The translations under genes were made by a program, and so were the position numbers. Below, one piece after another: positions 1 through 8,504 of a stretch of DNA of 64,000 nucleotides. This DNA is from UBA4417 sp031550085 (GTDB taxonomy: Bacteria; Bacteroidota; Bacteroidia; Bacteroidales; UBA4417): contig JAVBOY010000030.1 of NCBI GenBank assembly GCA_031550085.1, forward strand, positions 1 through 64,000. The letters are read 5' to 3'. Below the pieces are notes generated by a model. The model did no database searches. It had not been told where the DNA came from and saw only the letters and a list, made by a program, of their open reading frames with translations. Each line of letters begins with the position of its first letter. The first letter of the stretch is position 1.

Positions 1-1
1 G

Positions 2-178
2 AGTTCATACAAGATGCTTCAAGAGAATCAACAATTGTCAAAAATGTTTTGGGGTCGTCATCTATGGGGCAGAGGGTATTTCGTAGCAACATCTGGTAAT
101 ATAACCGATGAAGTAATCCTGGAATACATTCGCACGCAAGACGATGCAGAACATGATGACGATTTTAGCATAGGGTAA
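2..178 (+). CDS. tnpA: IS200/IS605-type transposase TnpA, C-terminal fragment (cut by window start)
   Basis: The first 176 bases read in one open frame that ends in TAA at 176-178. The peptide contains FWGRHLWGRGYFVATSG followed by a segment like DEVILEYIRTQ. This is the characteristic C-terminal part of the single-domain HUH (Y1) transposases of IS200/IS605 elements, which move as single-stranded DNA. The catalytic HUH pair and tyrosine would lie upstream, outside the window, so I cannot tell whether the element is intact. Two hairpins directly after the stop look like the element's right end and support the call. The alternative is a RAYT-type domesticated transposase, which shares this fold. 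Confidence 0.8.
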   Translation, partial: SSYKMLQENQQLSKMFWGRHLWGRGYFVATSGNITDEVILEYIRTQDDAEHDDDFSIG

Positions 179-186
179 ATCTTTAG

Positions 187-229
187 TCGGCTTCAGCCGA
201 TTTCAATTCCTTCGGCTTTTAGCCGAAGG
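187..229 (+). repeat. Right-end hairpins of the IS200/IS605-like element
   Basis: Two palindromes share the core CGGCT/AGCCG. One is at 187-200 (6-bp arms, 2-nt spacer). The other is at 209-229 (9-bp arms CCTTCGGCT/AGCCGAAGG, 3-nt loop). Such subterminal hairpins are what Y1 transposases bind at the right end, and cleavage normally falls a few bases beyond them. The element boundary is therefore probably within about 230-240, right at the stop codon of the next gene. The second hairpin could also act as a terminator for either flanking gene. Confidence 0.55.
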
Positions 230-233
230 TAGT

Positions 234-872
234 TTAATTATTTTCTCGTACGGTATAATCCATCCCAACAAATAGATCTGCTGTTGGTTTCAAGGTTTGC
301 ACCATTTTATGTTCTTGTTCCAGCACGGCCATACGGTATTCATTTTGAGGTTCTTTGCCGCGAACTACTTGCGCTTTTTTGGTTTCGTGGTAAGTTAATT
401 CGATAAAAACGCGTAAATCTATCCCTTCGGTTTTGATGGCGTACAAACCGTCGATGATCAGCATATCCACCGTACTGTAATCGGTGGTCAGTTGGTCGAC
501 TTGTTCGGTTACCAAATCGACGCAAGGGCCGGTTGAAACTTTACCTTCCTTAAATTCCGAAATGTTGCGGTAAATCGTGTCCCAATCGTATTCGGAATAG
601 CCGACACAATTTTCAATGCCGTTCTGTTTCCGCCATTCGGTGCGAAGCAATGGGAGAACGCGGTAATAATTATCGATATGCAGCGGTTTTGCAAAAATAT
701 GGTGCTTGCGTAATCCTTTGGCAATGACATGTGCCAGTTCGCTTTTCCCGGAACCGGATTCACCCGAAATGCCCACAATCATTTTCGGTTTTTGATTTTC
801 AAGAATTTTTGAAATAATGATTTCACCAGCCTTTTGGTGTTTTTCGGTTATAAGTAATACATCGCCCAACAT
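234..872 (-). CDS. Uridine-kinase-like P-loop kinase
   Basis: A 212-residue cytoplasmic protein with a Walker A motif GESGSGKS at residues 37-44 and a hydrophobic strand ending in Asp (DMLIIDGLYA), followed by a basic helix-rich lid region. This is the layout of the phosphoribulokinase/uridine kinase superfamily. Canonical uridine kinase phosphorylates uridine or cytidine with ATP or GTP, but this sequence is a divergent member and the substrate cannot be read from it. The ATG start at 872 is the only good one. The stop lies about 5 bp from the IS hairpin, so an insertion may have occurred next to or in the 3' end of the gene. Confidence 0.7.
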   Translation of the reverse strand: MLGDVLLITEKHQKAGEIIISKILENQKPKMIVGISGESGSGKSELAHVIAKGLRKHHIFAKPLHIDNYYRVLPLLRTEWRKQNGIENCVGYSEYDWDTIYRNISEFKEGKVSTGPCVDLVTEQVDQLTTDYSTVDMLIIDGLYAIKTEGIDLRVFIELTYHETKKAQVVRGKEPQNEYRMAVLEQEHKMVQTLKPTADLFVGMDYTVRENN

Positions 873-944
873 AATTTTTGCATTTTTAAGAGTAAAACAA
901 AGTTGAAGATCAAACGGTAAAAAATTGGGAAAGATTTTCCTGGT

Positions 945-1385
945 TTATTGCGTACGGTTATCCAATTCCGTTTTTGTCTTATAGGCCATGGCATACAATT
1001 TGATTTGCTTGACCATTGAGAGCAATCCGTTGCTGCGGGTCGGAGAAAGATGTTCTTTTAGCCCAAGCTTGTCCAGAAATTCCATATCCGCCGACAAAAT
1101 TTCATCCGGCGTATTTCCTGAAAAAATACGGATCAACAGGTTTACAATTCCTTTTGTAATGACGGCATCGCTATCGGCCGTAAAATAAATTTTTCCATCT
1201 ACAAACGAAGAATGAAGCCAAACCCTCGATTGACATCCGCTGATTAGGTTGGCATCTATTTTATATTTTTCCTCAATTTTTGGTACCGATTTCCCCAACT
1301 CAATCAAGTAGTTGTACTTGTCCATCCAATCTTCAAAAATTGAAAACTCATTAATAATGTGATTTATAGATTCTTGTATTGCCAT
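945..1385 (-). CDS. sufE: SufE-family sulfur acceptor for Fe-S cluster assembly
   Basis: A 146-residue protein of SufE size. The family's active-site cysteine lies in the motif SGCQSRVW (Cys51), which accepts persulfide sulfur from the cysteine desulfurase SufS and passes it to the SufBCD scaffold in the cytosol. The C-terminal half (GLKEHLSPTRSNGL) also matches the family. I placed the start at the ATG at 1385. The upstream extension would begin with TTG and run into a good -7 element at 1407-1414. No other suf gene is in the window, so here the gene stands alone. Confidence 0.88.
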   Translation of the reverse strand: MAIQESINHIINEFSIFEDWMDKYNYLIELGKSVPKIEEKYKIDANLISGCQSRVWLHSSFVDGKIYFTADSDAVITKGIVNLLIRIFSGNTPDEILSADMEFLDKLGLKEHLSPTRSNGLLSMVKQIKLYAMAYKTKTELDNRTQ

Positions 1386-1406
1386 TGCAATTTGATTTTT
1401 AGCATA

Positions 1407-1414
1407 CAAAGTTA
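1407..1414 (-). promoter_or_regulatory. Bacteroidota -7 element for sufE
   Basis: Reads TAACTTTG on the minus strand and matches the TAnnTTTG consensus of the Bacteroidota primary sigma factor. It lies 21 bp before the chosen ATG. No convincing -33 TTG is seen. Confidence 0.45.
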
Positions 1415-1489
1415 GGGGAAATAAGGTTTTTTAAGATCACGTTTAAAATTTTTTACAAGCACTCCGGCTATTTGCGAACTAATTTTGTT

Positions 1490-1497
1490 GTTTTAAA
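1490..1497 (+). promoter_or_regulatory. Possible -7 element for pgi
   Basis: Reads TAATTTTG, matching TAnnTTTG. It lies 113 bp before the pgi ATG, so it would give a leader of about 110 nt. No -33 partner was found. Confidence 0.3.
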
Positions 1498-1610
1498 TAA
1501 AAGGGTTTACATTTACTGCTGTAAAAATTCAAGCCGGGTACTGATACAGGTTATTTTCCCCATAAATACATTGTTGCAGGAATTGCTATAAATTATCAAA
1601 AATTGATGCC

Positions 1611-2960
1611 ATGATTTCATTGAAACTATCCAGAGAAACCATTACGAACTTTGTTTCGGAAGAGGAATTAACGGCGATTCTTCCTGAAATTGCATTTAGT
1701 CACAGCCAATTGCTGAATAAAACCGGCAAGGGAAATGATTTTTTAGGATGGGTTGATTTGCCTTCGCAAATCGATGAAACGCTTTTTGACAAAATAGATC
1801 AGGATGTACAACGGTTTTTTGGGAAAGCCGAAATAGTCGTTGTCATTGGGATCGGAGGATCCTATTTGGGTGCGCGCGCTGTGATCGATGCCCTTTCCGA
1901 TCCTTTTGCCTCTTTGGAAAAACAATCGTTTCCACGCATTGTGTATGCCGGAAATTCCATTTCGCAGGATTATCATGCACAGCTTTTACAGCTTTTGGAT
2001 AAAAAAGATTACGGAATTATTGTAATATCAAAATCCGGAACGACCACGGAACCGGCTATTGCATTCCGGATTTTGAAAAACCATATCGAAAAAAAATACG
2101 GCAAAGTGGAAGCCCGGAACCGGATTATTGCGGTTACGGACCAATCGAGGGGCGCTTTGAAAAAACTATCAGAAAATGAAGGCTATCCTTCTTACGTGAT
2201 TCCCGATGATGTGGGAGGACGTTATTCGGTTTTTACGCCGGTTGGCTTGCTTCCCATTGCCATGGCCGGATTTGATATTCGCAAATTGATTGCCGGAGCT
2301 TTGCAAATGCAGAAAGCTTGCATCCAATCAGCCGATCCGGACGAAAATCCTGCGGTGTTATACGCAGCCTTGCGAAATGTATTGTACCGGAAAGGTGCTC
2401 AGGTTGAAATTCTGGTCAATTACGAACCCGCGCTTCATTACATTACCGAATGGTGGAAACAACTTTTTGGCGAAAGCGAAGGGAAGGGGCAGGAAGGGAT
2501 TTTCCCGGCGGGTGTTGATTTTACCTGTGACCTGCATTCGATGGGGCAGTATATCCAGGATGGACAGCGGATTATTTTCGAAACGGTGTTAAGCGTGGAA
2601 CAACCGAATCATGTGCTTACCATTTTACCGGATGCCGAGAATTTGGACGGAATGAATTTTATTGCCGGGAAATCGCTGCATGAAGTCAATCAAATGGCCA
2701 CGTTGGGAACCGTTCTTGCTCATATGGACGGAGAAGTTCCCAATATTGGAATTTCCATGCCCAAAATTGACGAACATTCTTTGGGAGAATTGCTCTACTT
2801 TTTTGAATTTGCTTGTGGATTAAGCGGGTATACATTGGGTGTGAACCCCTTCGATCAACCCGGTGTGGAAGCATACAAGAATAACATGTTTGCCTTACTC
2901 GGTAAGCCGGGTTTTGAAAAAGAAGGCGATTTGCTTCGTGCCCGTTTGAAGCAAGTTTAA
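1611..2960 (+). CDS. pgi: Glucose-6-phosphate isomerase
   Basis: A 449-residue cytosolic enzyme interconverting glucose-6-phosphate and fructose-6-phosphate. It has the shorter length typical of many Gram-positive and Bacteroidota enzymes. Visible family motifs are VIGIGGSYLGARAV in the first SIS domain, ISKSGTTTEPA binding the sugar phosphate, GGRYSVFTPVG, the catalytic glutamate region FGESEGKGQEGIFP, and near the end NPFDQPGVEAYK with the catalytic lysine. The ATG at 1611 has no clear Shine-Dalgarno, as is usual in this phylum. It is convergent with the aquaporin gene. Confidence 0.96.
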   Translation: MISLKLSRETITNFVSEEELTAILPEIAFSHSQLLNKTGKGNDFLGWVDLPSQIDETLFDKIDQDVQRFFGKAEIVVVIGIGGSYLGARAVIDALSDPFASLEKQSFPRIVYAGNSISQDYHAQLLQLLDKKDYGIIVISKSGTTTEPAIAFRILKNHIEKKYGKVEARNRIIAVTDQSRGALKKLSENEGYPSYVIPDDVGGRYSVFTPVGLLPIAMAGFDIRKLIAGALQMQKACIQSADPDENPAVLYAALRNVLYRKGAQVEILVNYEPALHYITEWWKQLFGESEGKGQEGIFPAGVDFTCDLHSMGQYIQDGQRIIFETVLSVEQPNHVLTILPDAENLDGMNFIAGKSLHEVNQMATLGTVLAHMDGEVPNIGISMPKIDEHSLGELLYFFEFACGLSGYTLGVNPFDQPGVEAYKNNMFALLGKPGFEKEGDLLRARLKQV

Positions 2961-3030
2961 TTAATTAAATGTTTGGTCTAATTCCTCGAAGCTTGCTGCG
3001 AAGTATTGAATGGTGAAAAATAAATGAAAT

Positions 3031-3059
3031 AAGGCGGCTTATACAGGGTAAACCGCCTT
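3031..3059. terminator. Inverted repeat between convergent pgi and aqpZ
   Basis: Arms AAGGCGG and CCGCCTT (7 bp) enclose a 15-nt loop between two convergent genes. The T-tract is short on both strands, so termination efficiency is uncertain. Confidence 0.45.
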
Positions 3060-3081
3060 GTTTCGTACGTTCTAAATGGGA

Positions 3082-3783
3082 TTAGGATGTCTTTTTTGAA
3101 GGCTCAAACCAACGGTAAAACAGTCCGGCGCAGATGCCACCCACGATGGGAGCAATCCAGAACAACCAAAGTTGTTCAATTGCCCATCCGCCGACAAAAA
3201 TTGCCTGGCTTGTGCTGCGGGCAGGATTTACCGAAGTGTTTGTCACCGGAATACTGATCAGGTGAATTAAAGCAAGTCCCAAACCGATGGCAATGGGTGC
3301 AAAACCTTTCGGCGCCCGGCTGTCGGTGGCTCCCAGAATAATTAATAAAAACATAAAGGTCATTACGATTTCGGTAACCAGTGCCGAAACCAAATTAAAT
3401 CCATTGGGAGAATGATCTCCGTAGCCGTTTGCGGCGAATCCACCAATCCCGGTAGCAGAAAAATCGGATTTCCCGCTGACGATTAGATATAAAATTGCAG
3501 CAGCAGCAATAGCCCCTAATACTTGTGCAATGATGTAGGGTAAAATGTCCGAAGCTTTAAAACGGCCGCCTGCCCATAAACCTAAGGTTACGGCCGGGTT
3601 TAAATGACAACCTGAAATATGACCGATGGCATAAGCCATGGTTAAAACTGTTAAGCCAAATGCGAGTGCAACGCCCAATGGGCCGATTCCAAATGCGGCG
3701 GCCAATACGGCGCTTCCGCATCCACCCAATACAAGCCAAAATGTTCCAAAAAATTCGGCTGTGATACGTTTTGTTAATGACAT
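3082..3783 (-). CDS. aqpZ: Aquaporin (AqpZ-like water channel)
   Basis: A 233-residue inner-membrane channel with six hydrophobic segments and both NPA half-helices: HLNPAVTLG (NPA 62-64) and SVNPARS (NPA 186-188, with the selectivity-filter arginine at 189). The second half begins around VTEIVMTF. The Arg after the second NPA, together with a His and a small residue in the filter, fits a water-specific AqpZ more than a glycerol facilitator. It is monocistronic, facing pgi on one side and dxs on the other. Confidence 0.93.
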   Translation of the reverse strand: MSLTKRITAEFFGTFWLVLGGCGSAVLAAAFGIGPLGVALAFGLTVLTMAYAIGHISGCHLNPAVTLGLWAGGRFKASDILPYIIAQVLGAIAAAAILYLIVSGKSDFSATGIGGFAANGYGDHSPNGFNLVSALVTEIVMTFMFLLIILGATDSRAPKGFAPIAIGLGLALIHLISIPVTNTSVNPARSTSQAIFVGGWAIEQLWLFWIAPIVGGICAGLFYRWFEPSKKTS

Positions 3784-3850
3784 CTTTTTCGGTTTTTAAG
3801 ATTATAAAATTATTAAATAAAACATATCACCGGGAAAAAAGTTTCCTTTT

Positions 3851-5761
3851 TTAACCCAAAGGCTCCTCGAAAAGAGCTTCTGCTGCGGAAGTGATTCCGT
3901 TGGCATCGTATCCGCATAACGCATGTAGTTCGGGAATGGAGCCCTGTTCAATAAACTGATCGGGAACCCCTAACCGGACAATGCGCGCTTGATAGTTATG
4001 GTCGTTGGCAAACTCAATGACAGCAGACCCCAAACCTCCTTCAATAACACCGTCTTCGAGGGTAATGATTTTTTTAAACCGTTTAAAAATGGAATGTAAT
4101 AAGCTTTTATCCAGAGGTTTTAAGAACCGCATATCAAAAACAGCTGTCTGAATATTTTTCTCAGCCAGCTTTTCACAGGCTTGTAAAGCATCGTTTCCTA
4201 CATGTCCTATGGATATAATGGCTAAATCGTTCCCATCGCGAAGCATTTGCCCTTCGCCCGGGCTCAGTTTTTCGAACGGTGTGCGCCATTCTTTCATTAC
4301 CCCTCTTCCTCTCGGATAGCGGATCACCCAAGAACCTGAATCGGGCAGTTGTGCCGTATACATCATGTTGCGCAATTCCTGCTCATTCAAAGGCGCACAA
4401 ATGATCAGGTTCGGAATCATCCTGAAAAATGCCAAATCGAAAACCCCGTGATGGGTTGCTCCGTCTTCCCCCACCAAACCACTCCGGTCGAGGCAAAAAA
4501 CCACATTCAAATTTTGCAAGGCCACATCATGGATTACTTGATCGTAAGCACGCTGCATAAAGCTTGAATAAATATTGCAGAAAGGAATCAGTCCCTGAGC
4601 TGCCATACCGGCAGAAAAAGTTACGGCATGCTGTTCGGCAATGCCAACATCGAAAGCCCGGTGCGGCATCTGATGCATCATAATATCCAAAGAGGAACCG
4701 GAAGGCATGGCCGGAGTAACTCCTACGATTTTCGGATTTTGCTCGGCAAGTTCGACGATTGTTTTTCCGAAAACAATTTGATACTTGGGCGGAATGTTCG
4801 GGCAATTGGTTTCAAGGATATTGCCGGTCGCTTTGTCAAAAATTCCGGGAGCATGATATTTTATTTGGTCTTTTTCCGCCTTCTCAAAACCTTTCCCTTT
4901 GGTGGTGAGTACGTGGAGTAGTTTGGGACCGGGAATATCTTTTATATCCGCTAAAACATGGGTCAACCGGGTGATGTCGTGCCCGTCGATAGGTCCGAAG
5001 TAACGTACGCCGAACGATTCAAACAGGTTGCTTTGTTTTACAATGGTCGATTTTAAAGCATTGCTGAATTGCTTCACTACCGCCCGGGAATTAGCTCCGT
5101 ATTTGGTGTTTCCACCCATTAACTGCCAGATTTTATCTTTGGTTTTGTTGTAAGTTCGCGAGGTGGTGATATTGGTCAAATAACTCGACAGGCCGCCGAC
5201 ATTTTTGTCGATGGCAATGCCGTTGTCGTTCAGGATGATCAACAAATTCGATTTGGATACCCCGGCATTGTTCAGGGCTTCCATGGCCATTCCTCCGGTC
5301 AGGCTTCCGTCACCGATAACGGCAATGTGTTGGCGGTCGTTTTCTCCTTGCAAAGAAGAAGCAACAGCCATACCCAAAGCAGCTGAGATACTTGTAGACG
5401 AATGTCCGGTTCCGAACGCATCGTATTCGCTTTCACTCATGCGGGGGAATCCACTGATTCCATGTAAGGTCCGGTTTCCCGGAAACAGGTCTTTCCGGTT
5501 GGTAAGAATTTTGTGCGCATAAGCCTGGTGGCCGACATCCCAAATTAATTTGTCGAAAGGCGTATTAAACACATAATGAATGGCAACTGTAAGTTCGACG
5601 ACACCCAGGCTTGCTCCCAGATGTCCGGGATTTCGCGAAACCATATCGATAATAAATTTCCGCAATTCTTCGCACAACTGTGTTAACTCGGATGGAGCCA
5701 ACTTTCGTAAATCATCGGGCGAAGCTATTTTTGAAAGGATAGGGATTTCACTAGGAGACAT
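3851..5761 (-). CDS. dxs: 1-deoxy-D-xylulose-5-phosphate synthase
   Basis: A 636-residue thiamine-diphosphate enzyme that condenses pyruvate with glyceraldehyde-3-phosphate, the first step of the MEP isoprenoid pathway and a source for thiamine and pyridoxal. It shows the N-terminal HLGASLGVVELT segment, DVGHQAYAHKILT, the TPP-binding motif GDGSLTGG...NDNG, the transketolase pyrimidine domain (DVGIAEQHAVTFSAG) and the C-terminal transketolase domain (TLEDGVIEGGLGSAV). Length is normal. A good -7 element 27 bp upstream supports the ATG at 5761. Confidence 0.96.
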   Translation of the reverse strand: MSPSEIPILSKIASPDDLRKLAPSELTQLCEELRKFIIDMVSRNPGHLGASLGVVELTVAIHYVFNTPFDKLIWDVGHQAYAHKILTNRKDLFPGNRTLHGISGFPRMSESEYDAFGTGHSSTSISAALGMAVASSLQGENDRQHIAVIGDGSLTGGMAMEALNNAGVSKSNLLIILNDNGIAIDKNVGGLSSYLTNITTSRTYNKTKDKIWQLMGGNTKYGANSRAVVKQFSNALKSTIVKQSNLFESFGVRYFGPIDGHDITRLTHVLADIKDIPGPKLLHVLTTKGKGFEKAEKDQIKYHAPGIFDKATGNILETNCPNIPPKYQIVFGKTIVELAEQNPKIVGVTPAMPSGSSLDIMMHQMPHRAFDVGIAEQHAVTFSAGMAAQGLIPFCNIYSSFMQRAYDQVIHDVALQNLNVVFCLDRSGLVGEDGATHHGVFDLAFFRMIPNLIICAPLNEQELRNMMYTAQLPDSGSWVIRYPRGRGVMKEWRTPFEKLSPGEGQMLRDGNDLAIISIGHVGNDALQACEKLAEKNIQTAVFDMRFLKPLDKSLLHSIFKRFKKIITLEDGVIEGGLGSAVIEFANDHNYQARIVRLGVPDQFIEQGSIPELHALCGYDANGITSAAEALFEEPLG

Positions 5762-5787
5762 GATACTGGGAAACGAAATTTAAAGGG

Positions 5788-5795
5788 CAAAAGTA
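5788..5795 (-). promoter_or_regulatory. -7 element for dxs
   Basis: Reads TACTTTTG (TAnnTTTG consensus) on the minus strand, 27 bp upstream of the dxs ATG, giving a leader of roughly 20 nt. Confidence 0.5.
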
Positions 5796-5950
5796 TAACA
5801 AAAACAGCAATTGCAAGTAGTAAAAATCAGGAATGAAATTCTTCAGTAAGATTACGTTGCAATTAAAATAAATGTCGAAATCAAAGAACGTTTTTTTTTA
5901 AATTTTGAAAAAAGTTTTCCAAATAAAAATCAAGGTGATTCACAATCGCC

Positions 5951-5958
5951 TAACTTTG
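5951..5958 (+). promoter_or_regulatory. -7 element for pssA
   Basis: Reads TAACTTTG (TAnnTTTG consensus), 19 bp before the ATG of the phosphatidylserine synthase gene. Confidence 0.5.
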
Positions 5959-5977
5959 TATTTTTTACAGAATACAT

Positions 5978-6691
5978 ATGCGACAACACATTCCCAATGC
6001 GGTGACCTGTGCCAACCTGTTTTCGGGTTGTATGGGGATTTATTTTTCGATGAATAATCGATTGGATTATGCGGCTTTTATGATTGCGATTGCCGCCGTA
6101 TTCGATTTTTTTGACGGTTTTATTGCCCGGCTGCTTCATGTGAAATCGGATTTGGGTGTACAACTGGATTCTCTTGCCGATATGGTTAGTTTTGGAGTAT
6201 TGCCCGGAATGATCCTGTTCCAGTTGATGCATTCCGTTTTGCCGGAAGGGATTCCTTTTTTCCTGACTTTTTCGGCTTTTCTGGTTCCAGTGTTTTCGGC
6301 GATCCGGTTGGCAAAGTTTAATATTGATACGCGGCAAACAGAGTATTTCATCGGTTTGAACACGCCGGCAAATGCATTGCTCATTGGTTCGTTGCCACTG
6401 ATATTGATTCAGGTGGAAGGAACAACGATGAGTTTTTTAAATTCCGTCATTCAAAATTATTGGGTTTTACTATTCCTGGCGGTGCTGCAGTCGTGCCTTT
6501 TGGTTGCCAATCTTCCGATTTTTTCTTTGAAATTCAAGGATTTCAGTTGGGCTAACAATCGTGTTCGTTACCTGTTTTTAGGAGCCAGTGTTTTGTTGCT
6601 GTTTGTTTTTCAGTATGTTGCAATTCCTGTGATTATTGCTTTGTACATACTGTTATCTTTGTTGTTCTTTAAACCTCAAACACAAAAATAA
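5978..6691 (+). CDS. pssA: CDP-diacylglycerol--serine O-phosphatidyltransferase
   Basis: A 237-residue polytopic inner-membrane enzyme making phosphatidylserine, the precursor of phosphatidylethanolamine. The CDP-alcohol phosphatidyltransferase signature DG(x)2AR(x)8G(x)3D(x)3D is complete, from DGFIAR to DSLAD around residues 48-70. About eight hydrophobic segments follow, and the protein ends with a short basic tail. The N-terminus (IPNAVTCANLFSGCMGI) is the usual start of this family. No psd gene lies beside it here. Confidence 0.94.
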   Translation: MRQHIPNAVTCANLFSGCMGIYFSMNNRLDYAAFMIAIAAVFDFFDGFIARLLHVKSDLGVQLDSLADMVSFGVLPGMILFQLMHSVLPEGIPFFLTFSAFLVPVFSAIRLAKFNIDTRQTEYFIGLNTPANALLIGSLPLILIQVEGTTMSFLNSVIQNYWVLLFLAVLQSCLLVANLPIFSLKFKDFSWANNRVRYLFLGASVLLLFVFQYVAIPVIIALYILLSLLFFKPQTQK

Positions 6692-6767
6692 ACGGACAAA
6701 ATGGCAAATTAATAAATCAATAATTTCGTTATACTATCCGTGACGATTTGGAAAGCAGACTAAACTT

Positions 6768-7841
6768 GTGAAAAAACTTCAGCTGATTGTTTCGTTTGAC
6801 TATGAGCTCCCTTTGGGAGGGTGTAGTGATTATGAGAAAGGGCTTTTTGTTCCGGCAGGGCGGGTTTTGGATCTTGCCCGGAAATTGGAATTGCCGGTAT
6901 GTTTTTTTGTAGATGCGTTGTGTGCCGTACAATTTAAGGATTGGGACTTCGAAAAATTTTATAAACCGCTTCAAAAGCAAATAACAAAACTTTTGCGTCA
7001 AAATGGGGAAGTCCAATTGCATTTACATCCGCATTGGATGACCAGCAAATTCGAGAATGGGAGGTTTCTTCCGTCTCATGATAAAACCTTCCTGGCGTTT
7101 GCCGATGAAACGGGCCATTTGTCCATTGAAAATATCATTAAAAAGGGGGCTAACGAATTGAACGGGTTGGCAAGCGAAGTGATTCCGGGTTATCAATGTG
7201 TAGCATATAGGGGAGGAGGCTATAACATACAACCTTATACGGATTTGATTTTCCGTTACCTTCAAAATGCCGGAATTTGCATTGACAGCAGTATCTTGAA
7301 AGGGTATTATTTTGCGACTGAAACGCAACAAGAAGATTACCGCAGCATGCCGTCAACGCCAAATTGGTATATTCCTTTTAACGGAAATATCCGGGAACCG
7401 GCACAAGGCGGTATGTTTGAAATACCGATTGCAACGGCTCCGATTTCTGTTGTGGCGAAATTAGCACAGAAATTAAAAAAACGGAAGAATTTTACGCACA
7501 GAACCTATGATAATTCCGGTTCTACCTTATTTGGCTGTATATCGAAAAAACAAAAAATCAAGAATTTTTATTACCGCTTACAACCGCTCACTTTTGACGG
7601 AATATTTACCGATTTGGACACCTTGCAACGTGTGTTGGACCACAACCTGCATCTTTACAAAGACTATGAGAATCCGGTTCTTTCCATCAATTCGCATCCC
7701 AAATGCATGTGCAATTATCACCTCCATTTGATGGAAGATTTTGTAGCGATGGTTTCTAAAAAATATGCCGGACAAGTCGAGTTTACTACTTACAGTGCTG
7801 TGGCAGAAACCTTGCGTTTACAGAAGGTTAGTCACCGGTAG
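6768..7841 (+). CDS. Polysaccharide-deacetylase-like protein (NodB/CE4 fold)
   Basis: A 357-residue protein with three degenerate CE4 motifs: an N-terminal strand SFDYE (motif 1 acidic), QLHLHPHW near residue 85 (motif 2, metal-binding histidines) and YRGGGYN near 150 (motif 3). This pattern resembles the WalW/WbmS-type branch found in surface-polysaccharide loci, so deacetylation of a cell-surface glycan precursor is plausible but unproven. There is no signal peptide or membrane segment, which suggests a cytosolic or membrane-peripheral site. The start is GTG at 6768. Its end overlaps the convergent cupin gene by 14 bp. Confidence 0.6.
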   Translation: MKKLQLIVSFDYELPLGGCSDYEKGLFVPAGRVLDLARKLELPVCFFVDALCAVQFKDWDFEKFYKPLQKQITKLLRQNGEVQLHLHPHWMTSKFENGRFLPSHDKTFLAFADETGHLSIENIIKKGANELNGLASEVIPGYQCVAYRGGGYNIQPYTDLIFRYLQNAGICIDSSILKGYYFATETQQEDYRSMPSTPNWYIPFNGNIREPAQGGMFEIPIATAPISVVAKLAQKLKKRKNFTHRTYDNSGSTLFGCISKKQKIKNFYYRLQPLTFDGIFTDLDTLQRVLDHNLHLYKDYENPVLSINSHPKCMCNYHLHLMEDFVAMVSKKYAGQVEFTTYSAVAETLRLQKVSHR

Positions 7842-8148
7842 GCCGGATGGCGCTGGTTTCAACCATTAGCATTACGGTTTTAAACTGAGCCCTCGGACGG
7901 TGTACAACTCCTTTTGGAATGCTAACGCCCTGATGCGGATTCAGTTCGATTGTCCGGTCTTCCAAATCAATAAGCAGTTGCCCGCTGAGGACGAAGAAAA
8001 ACTCATCGTCGTTTTCGTGCCTGTGCCAATGGTATTCCCCTTCGACAATTCCAAGGCGAACCACACTATCGTTTACTTGAGTTAAGGTTTGGTTAAACCA
8101 TTTATGCGGGCATTCCTTCACCATTTGCGGAATATCGAAGCATTCCAT
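7828..8148 (-). CDS. Small single-domain cupin protein
   Basis: A 106-residue protein with both cupin motifs: HWHRHENDDEFFFVLSG (metal-binding His-His-Glu, G-x-H pattern) and a second His in PKGVVHRP. Such small stand-alone cupins bind a metal and may be isomerases, dioxygenases or sensors; the substrate cannot be inferred. It overlaps the 3' end of the convergent deacetylase-like gene by 14 bp, which is compact but not unusual. No obvious partner gene is on the same strand. The gap up to the tRNA at 8294 holds only the tRNA terminator. Confidence 0.75.
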   Translation of the reverse strand: MECFDIPQMVKECPHKWFNQTLTQVNDSVVRLGIVEGEYHWHRHENDDEFFFVLSGQLLIDLEDRTIELNPHQGVSIPKGVVHRPRAQFKTVMLMVETSAIRPTGD

Positions 8149-8264
8149 CGGACCGAATTTGATGTGTGGAGCTTTGTGCGAATTGATAAAGCCCCATATA
8201 GGTTTTCTAGGGCGATGAATGCAACCTCTTTTTAATGGGGTTTTCTTACAAACGTAAAAAGAAA

Positions 8265-8290
8265 AAACGGATAAAACCAGTTATCCGTTT
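8265..8290 (-). terminator. Terminator after tRNA-Arg
   Basis: Arms AAACGGATAA and TTATCCGTTT (10 bp) with a 6-nt loop. On the minus strand they are followed by a T-rich tract, directly downstream of the tRNA, giving a classical intrinsic terminator. Confidence 0.75.
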
Positions 8291-8293
8291 CAG

Positions 8294-8365
8294 TAGCCCC
8301 GACAGGAATCGAACCTGTATCAAAGGTTTAGGAAACCTCTATTCTATCCATTGAACTACGAGGCC
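8294..8365 (-). tRNA. tRNA-Arg (anticodon CCT)
   Basis: Read on the minus strand this folds as a 72-nt tRNA. The acceptor is GGCCTCG/CGGGGCT (one terminal G-T and one T-G wobble). The anticodon arm is GAGGT-TTCCTAA-ACCTT, with anticodon CCT in the 7-nt loop. The T arm is ACAGG-TTCGATT-CCTGT and the discriminator base is A. CCA is not encoded. It decodes AGG arginine codons. Nothing indicates an integrated element beside it. Confidence 0.92.
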
Positions 8366-8446
8366 GATTCTTCAAAAGAAGCACAAAGGTAAAAAATTTA
8401 AGCGGGTTGCAAGGGGCAAGCTCAGATCTCCTATCGTTTTTTGGAC

Positions 8447-8483
8447 AAAAAAAACAGAGACTGCCTTTTTTACAGCCTCTGTT
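8447..8483 (-). terminator. Terminator of the Lys/Thr/Pro repeat protein gene
   Basis: On the minus strand, AACAGAGGCTGT and the imperfect complement GGCAGTCTCTGTT enclose an A-rich loop and are followed by a run of eight T. Confidence 0.65.
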
Positions 8484-8504
8484 GCTTTCTTTGTGAAATG
8501 AAAT

